This document shows positions 17,406-20,480 of a stretch of DNA of 20,480 nucleotides, piece after piece. The stretch is taken from contig JAUCBJ010006434.1 in NCBI GenBank assembly GCA_032718475.1, positions 1 to 20,480 of the forward strand. Reading direction: 5' to 3'. The notes under the pieces are model-generated. The model was not told the origin of the DNA and did no database searches. It saw only the letters and a program-made list of their open reading frames with translations. Each line of letters starts with the position of its first letter. Position 1 is the first letter of the stretch. A program made the translations under genes and the position numbers. The stretch is from Nemertoderma westbladi (taxonomy: Eukaryota; Xenacoelomorpha; Nemertodermatida; Nemertodermatidae).

Positions 17406-18538
17406 CTATTTACATGAATAAATATGGGGTCTATTAAAGGAATTGAAACATCTATGCAACGTTCCAGAATTGGTTCGGTTTGCTTCGCTGATGTTTTGAA
17501 CTATTATTTTTCGCTGCTCATAATAATGATATTTTATTCTTATTTGTTTGATACATTATGTTGGTCACATTTACTTTTAACGGTAAAGTTACTTTCGGTA
17601 AAGCGACTTTGGGTAGTTAATGCAATTAGCGCGGTTCAACTTAATTAATTCCTTCAGAAAAAATTGTCACCATAACATTTGTAAAATTTGATATTTTCAA
17701 TTCATATTTTGTTTCGTTTTGCTATAAACTTTATGTAACTATGGTATACTGCTACACACTAGCATCAGATCTGTACGTTAGTGCAATAATGAAATATTGA
17801 GGGAAATATAAAACAACAAATATTTTTACTAGAGTTGGTGCAGTGCAATGGAATTGTGTTGTGGGACGAGCAATAATTGGTCTACTGCGAGCCATTAGTA
17901 TATTAATGTCGTTATTATGCCGGGTGTATCTCTATGTACATTCACTTTCACAGTATCGTATTGGCCAACTCAACGGTTCTAACCTAATTTCGGATAATCC
18001 TACTATTGTTGGAGTTATCTTAATATTTACTACATTCCATCTGTTACTACATGTTATACGTCCTGTTATAATAGTCCTTTTACGAAATAATAGTTACTCG
18101 TACAAAATAACAAATAACAGTTCAATAAGGTTAATTTATTGGCAGACAAAAATGTTGATTAGCATTCACCGAAAGTTATACGTTCTAATAAAAAAAAAAC
18201 TCGAAGGTCAATGTGAAATTTACCATCTATTAAATTCAGCCAAAACATTTGCAGCTACGACATATTTGTCTGCTGCCTATCCGCGAAGAACATAGTATTT
18301 ATTTGTTTATATGGATGTTGCTGTGGGCTGTATTTCTGATTTTAATTTGAACATTTTATTCTTAAAGTTGTCTTTCTATCCGGCTCTTTTGGTGAAGTTC
18401 GTGATTTAAGATTTTAAACTCCCGTCGGGAGATAAGGATTCCAAACAAATAAAAATAAAATAAAAACAATGTTGCATCTAAACAGACGCGTCCCCAGTAT
18501 CTTTGTTAATTACAGGTTCACTAAGGGGCAGTGCAACA
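17406..18538. other. AT-rich stretch without a supported gene
   Basis: A 150-codon plus-strand frame at 17843-18295 is the longest here. It has a hydrophobic segment (GVILIFTTFHLLLHVIRPVI) but no family motif, no codon bias typical of the two known genes and no splice context, so I do not call it. At 18420-18431 ACTCCCGTCGGGAG is a small palindrome. Confidence 0.4.
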
Positions 18539-19889
18539 GTTATGGCAACAGCCATAACGGTACCGGTACTGTTAGGGCGTAGTACCACCATAACGGTACC
18601 GGTACTGTTATGGCGTAGTACCACCATAACGGTACCGGTACTGTTATGGCATAGTACCACCATAACGGTACTGTTATGGCATAGTACCACCATAAAGGTA
18701 CCGGTACTGTTATGGCATAGTACCACCATAACGGTACCGGTACTGTTATGGCATAGTACCATCATAACGGTACCGGTACTGTTATGGCATAGTACCACCA
18801 TAACGGTACCGGTACTGTTATGGCATAGTACCACCATAACGGTACCGGTACTGTTATGGCATAGTACCACCATAACGGTACCGGTACTGTTATGGCATAG
18901 TACCACCATAACGGTACTGTTATGGCATAGTACCACCATAAAGGTACCGGTACTGTTATGGCATAGTACCACCATAACGGTACCGGTACTGTTATGGCAT
19001 AGTACCATCATAACGGTACCGGTACTGTTATGGCATAGTACCACCATAACGGTACCGGTACTGTTATGGCATAGTACCACCATAACGGTACCGGTACTGT
19101 TATGGCATAGTACCGCCATAACGGTGCTGTTATGGCATAGTACCACCATAACGGTACCGGTACTGTTATGGCATAGTACCACCATAACGGTACCGGTACT
19201 GTTATGGCATAGTACCACCATAACGGTACCGGTACTGTTAGGGCATAGTACCACCATAACGGTACCGGTACTGTTATGGCATAGTACCACCATAACGGTA
19301 CCGGTACTGTTATGGCATAGTACCACCATAACGGTACCGGTACTGTTATGGCATAGTACCACCATAACGGTACCGGTACTGTTAGGGCATAGTACCACCA
19401 TAACGGTACCGGTACTGTTATGGCATAGTACCACCATAACGGTACTGTTATGGCATAGTACCACCATAACGGTGCTGTTAATGGCATAGTACCACGACCA
19501 CCATAACGGTGCTGTTATGGCATAGAACCACCATAACGGTACCGGTACTGTTATGGCATAGTACCACCATAACGGTGCTGTTATGGCATAGTACCACCAT
19601 AACGGTGCTGTTATGGCATAGTACCACCATAACGGTGCTGTTATGGCATAGTACCACCATAACGGTGCTGTTATGGCATAGTACCACCATAACGGTGCTG
19701 TTATGGCATAGTACCATCATAACGGTGCTGTTATGGCATAGTACCACCATAACGGTGCTGTTATGGCATAGTACCACCATAACGGTACCGGTACTGTTAT
19801 GGCATAGTACCACCATAACGGTGCTGTTATGGCATAGTACCACCATAACGGTGCTGTTATGGCATAGTACCACCATAACGGTACTGTTA
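18539..19889. repeat. Satellite array of 36-bp and 30-bp units (about 40 copies)
   Basis: The array starts with GTTATGG-CAACAG-CCATAAC (18539-18558), then units from 18559. The long unit holds GGTACCGGTACT, GTTATGGCATAG and TACCACCATAAC; the short one lacks six bases and starts GGTACT or GGTGCT. The left two thirds are mostly 36-mers, the last third (from about 19440) mostly 30-mers. Marker variants (CATAAA, CATCAT) recur 246 bp apart, at 18691 and 18937, showing segmental duplication. Long open frames on both strands follow from unit lengths that are multiples of three. Confidence 0.96.
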
Positions 19890-20304
19890 TGTATATTATA
19901 AATATTGTTTACAAGCATACAAGGAGATGCTGTAACGCAATTGTAAGAATTAAATTGCGTATAACCAAATAGCTCTATTTATCTTATAACACCCTGAGGT
20001 ATAATTTAGTTGGCAAATTATACACCTCGCCAGCGGGAAATAAAGTCCACTTATTTTCCATGTAATATTTAGTTATTATTACATTTTTTATTATACAATG
20101 TACAATTTCCATCAGGCCAATATTGCAACAGCACATTTCTTGCCACTCTATTATACCTTAATCTCTATTATATTTAAACATTCTTTGATGGTTTTGAACG
20201 TTTTGGTGATTAGATTTTTATAATATAACGCTGTTTTACACACTGACACGTATGTTTATTTATTAAAGGTTAATGGGCTGGGCTGGTAGTGTGTGCTTTG
20301 GAGT
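19890..20304. other. AT-rich stretch after the satellite
   Basis: No gene or structured repeat is recognised between the satellite and the right edge features. Confidence 0.5.
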
Positions 20305-20446
20305 TTACAGTTCGAAGGTATGTGTTTGGTGACGGTGAAGCTGTAGTGGCTTACTATGAATCTGGTTACAATTCAACTCAGACCCGAATGCAACTCCAAC
20401 ATTGGTATACTTTTGAAACAAATAATTTGGGGTTTGGGAAACAATA
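20305..20446 (+). other. Weak transposase-HTH-like frame
   Basis: The plus frame reads EFTVRRYVFGDGEAVVAYYE and then SGYNSTQTRMQLQHW before a stop. It loosely resembles the N-terminal helix-turn-helix found in mariner/SETMAR-type and related mobile-element proteins (a pattern like RVFIVxxYYE...Q). It is short and ends in a tandem repeat. Chance is a serious alternative. Confidence 0.2.
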
Positions 20447-20480
20447 GTTTGGGGTTTGTGAACCAATAGTGTGGGGTTTG
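20415..20480 (+). repeat. 22-bp tandem repeat running off the right edge
   Basis: Three units end in GGGGTTTG at 20436, 20458 and 20480, each preceded by an AA(C/T)A(A/G)T-like segment. The array probably continues beyond the window. Confidence 0.8.

Noticed and set aside
17843-18295. 150-codon frame with a hydrophobic segment
   Set aside because: No family motif, no splice context and Ile/Leu/Ser-rich composition expected from AT-rich DNA.
18539-19889. CRISPR-like array
   Set aside because: There are no unique spacers between repeats; units are contiguous, and the genome is eukaryotic.
18478-19918. Long open frames on both strands of the satellite (up to 329 codons)
   Set aside because: Units of 30 and 36 bp keep every stop-free frame open; several overlapping frames on both strands are equally long, and a 1-bp insertion near 19480 breaks them. 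This is an effect of period, not a repeat protein.

Overview
The window is nuclear DNA from an animal, probably a marine invertebrate. It is AT-rich, its genes have introns, and it is packed with transposon debris. Two conserved animal genes and one tRNA gene can be read directly. The species cannot be named from the sequence. The RTE-like LINE fragments, tRNA-derived SINEs and small DNA transposons fit a deuterostome or other marine invertebrate, but this is inference.

Left part (1-6.9 kb): the first three coding exons of NELFA (negative elongation factor subunit A) lie on the minus strand at 6719-6510, 3743-3572 and 2958-2692, with matching splice sites and phases. The remaining exons would lie left of base 1. 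Its introns hold a 5'-truncated LINE with a 15-bp target duplication, two adjacent terminal-inverted-repeat (TIR) elements, an imperfect palindrome of about 750 bp, a Harbinger-like MITE and long G runs.

Middle (7-13.4 kb): no intact protein gene. It holds a tRNA-Lys(UUU) gene at 9698-9770 with a Pol III terminator, degenerate LINE endonuclease and reverse-transcriptase fragments, a textbook hAT MITE (16-bp TIRs, 8-bp target duplication) at 10149-10672, and a tRNA-derived SINE (about 11788-12505) split by a LINE that duplicated 11 bp of it.

Right part (13.4-20.5 kb): ERLEC1 (endoplasmic reticulum lectin 1) on the plus strand, two exons, 13497-14064 and 14734-15905, predicted 579 aa, with a signal peptide and two MRH domains joined by a Pro-rich linker that carries a 7-residue tandem repeat. 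Its coding DNA is far richer in G+C than its surroundings. Downstream come a third LINE fragment inside a possible TIR pair, and then a 1.35-kb satellite of 36/30-bp units (18559-19889).

The two genes act in unrelated processes (Pol II pausing and ER quality control) and are not an operon. The strongest unexplained signals are the excess of two self-complementary octamers, TAGGCCTA and TACCGGTA (the latter also sits in the satellite unit), the recurrent 15-23-nt G runs that belong to repeat families, and the satellite's two mutually exclusive hairpins. I saw no convincing new protein system.
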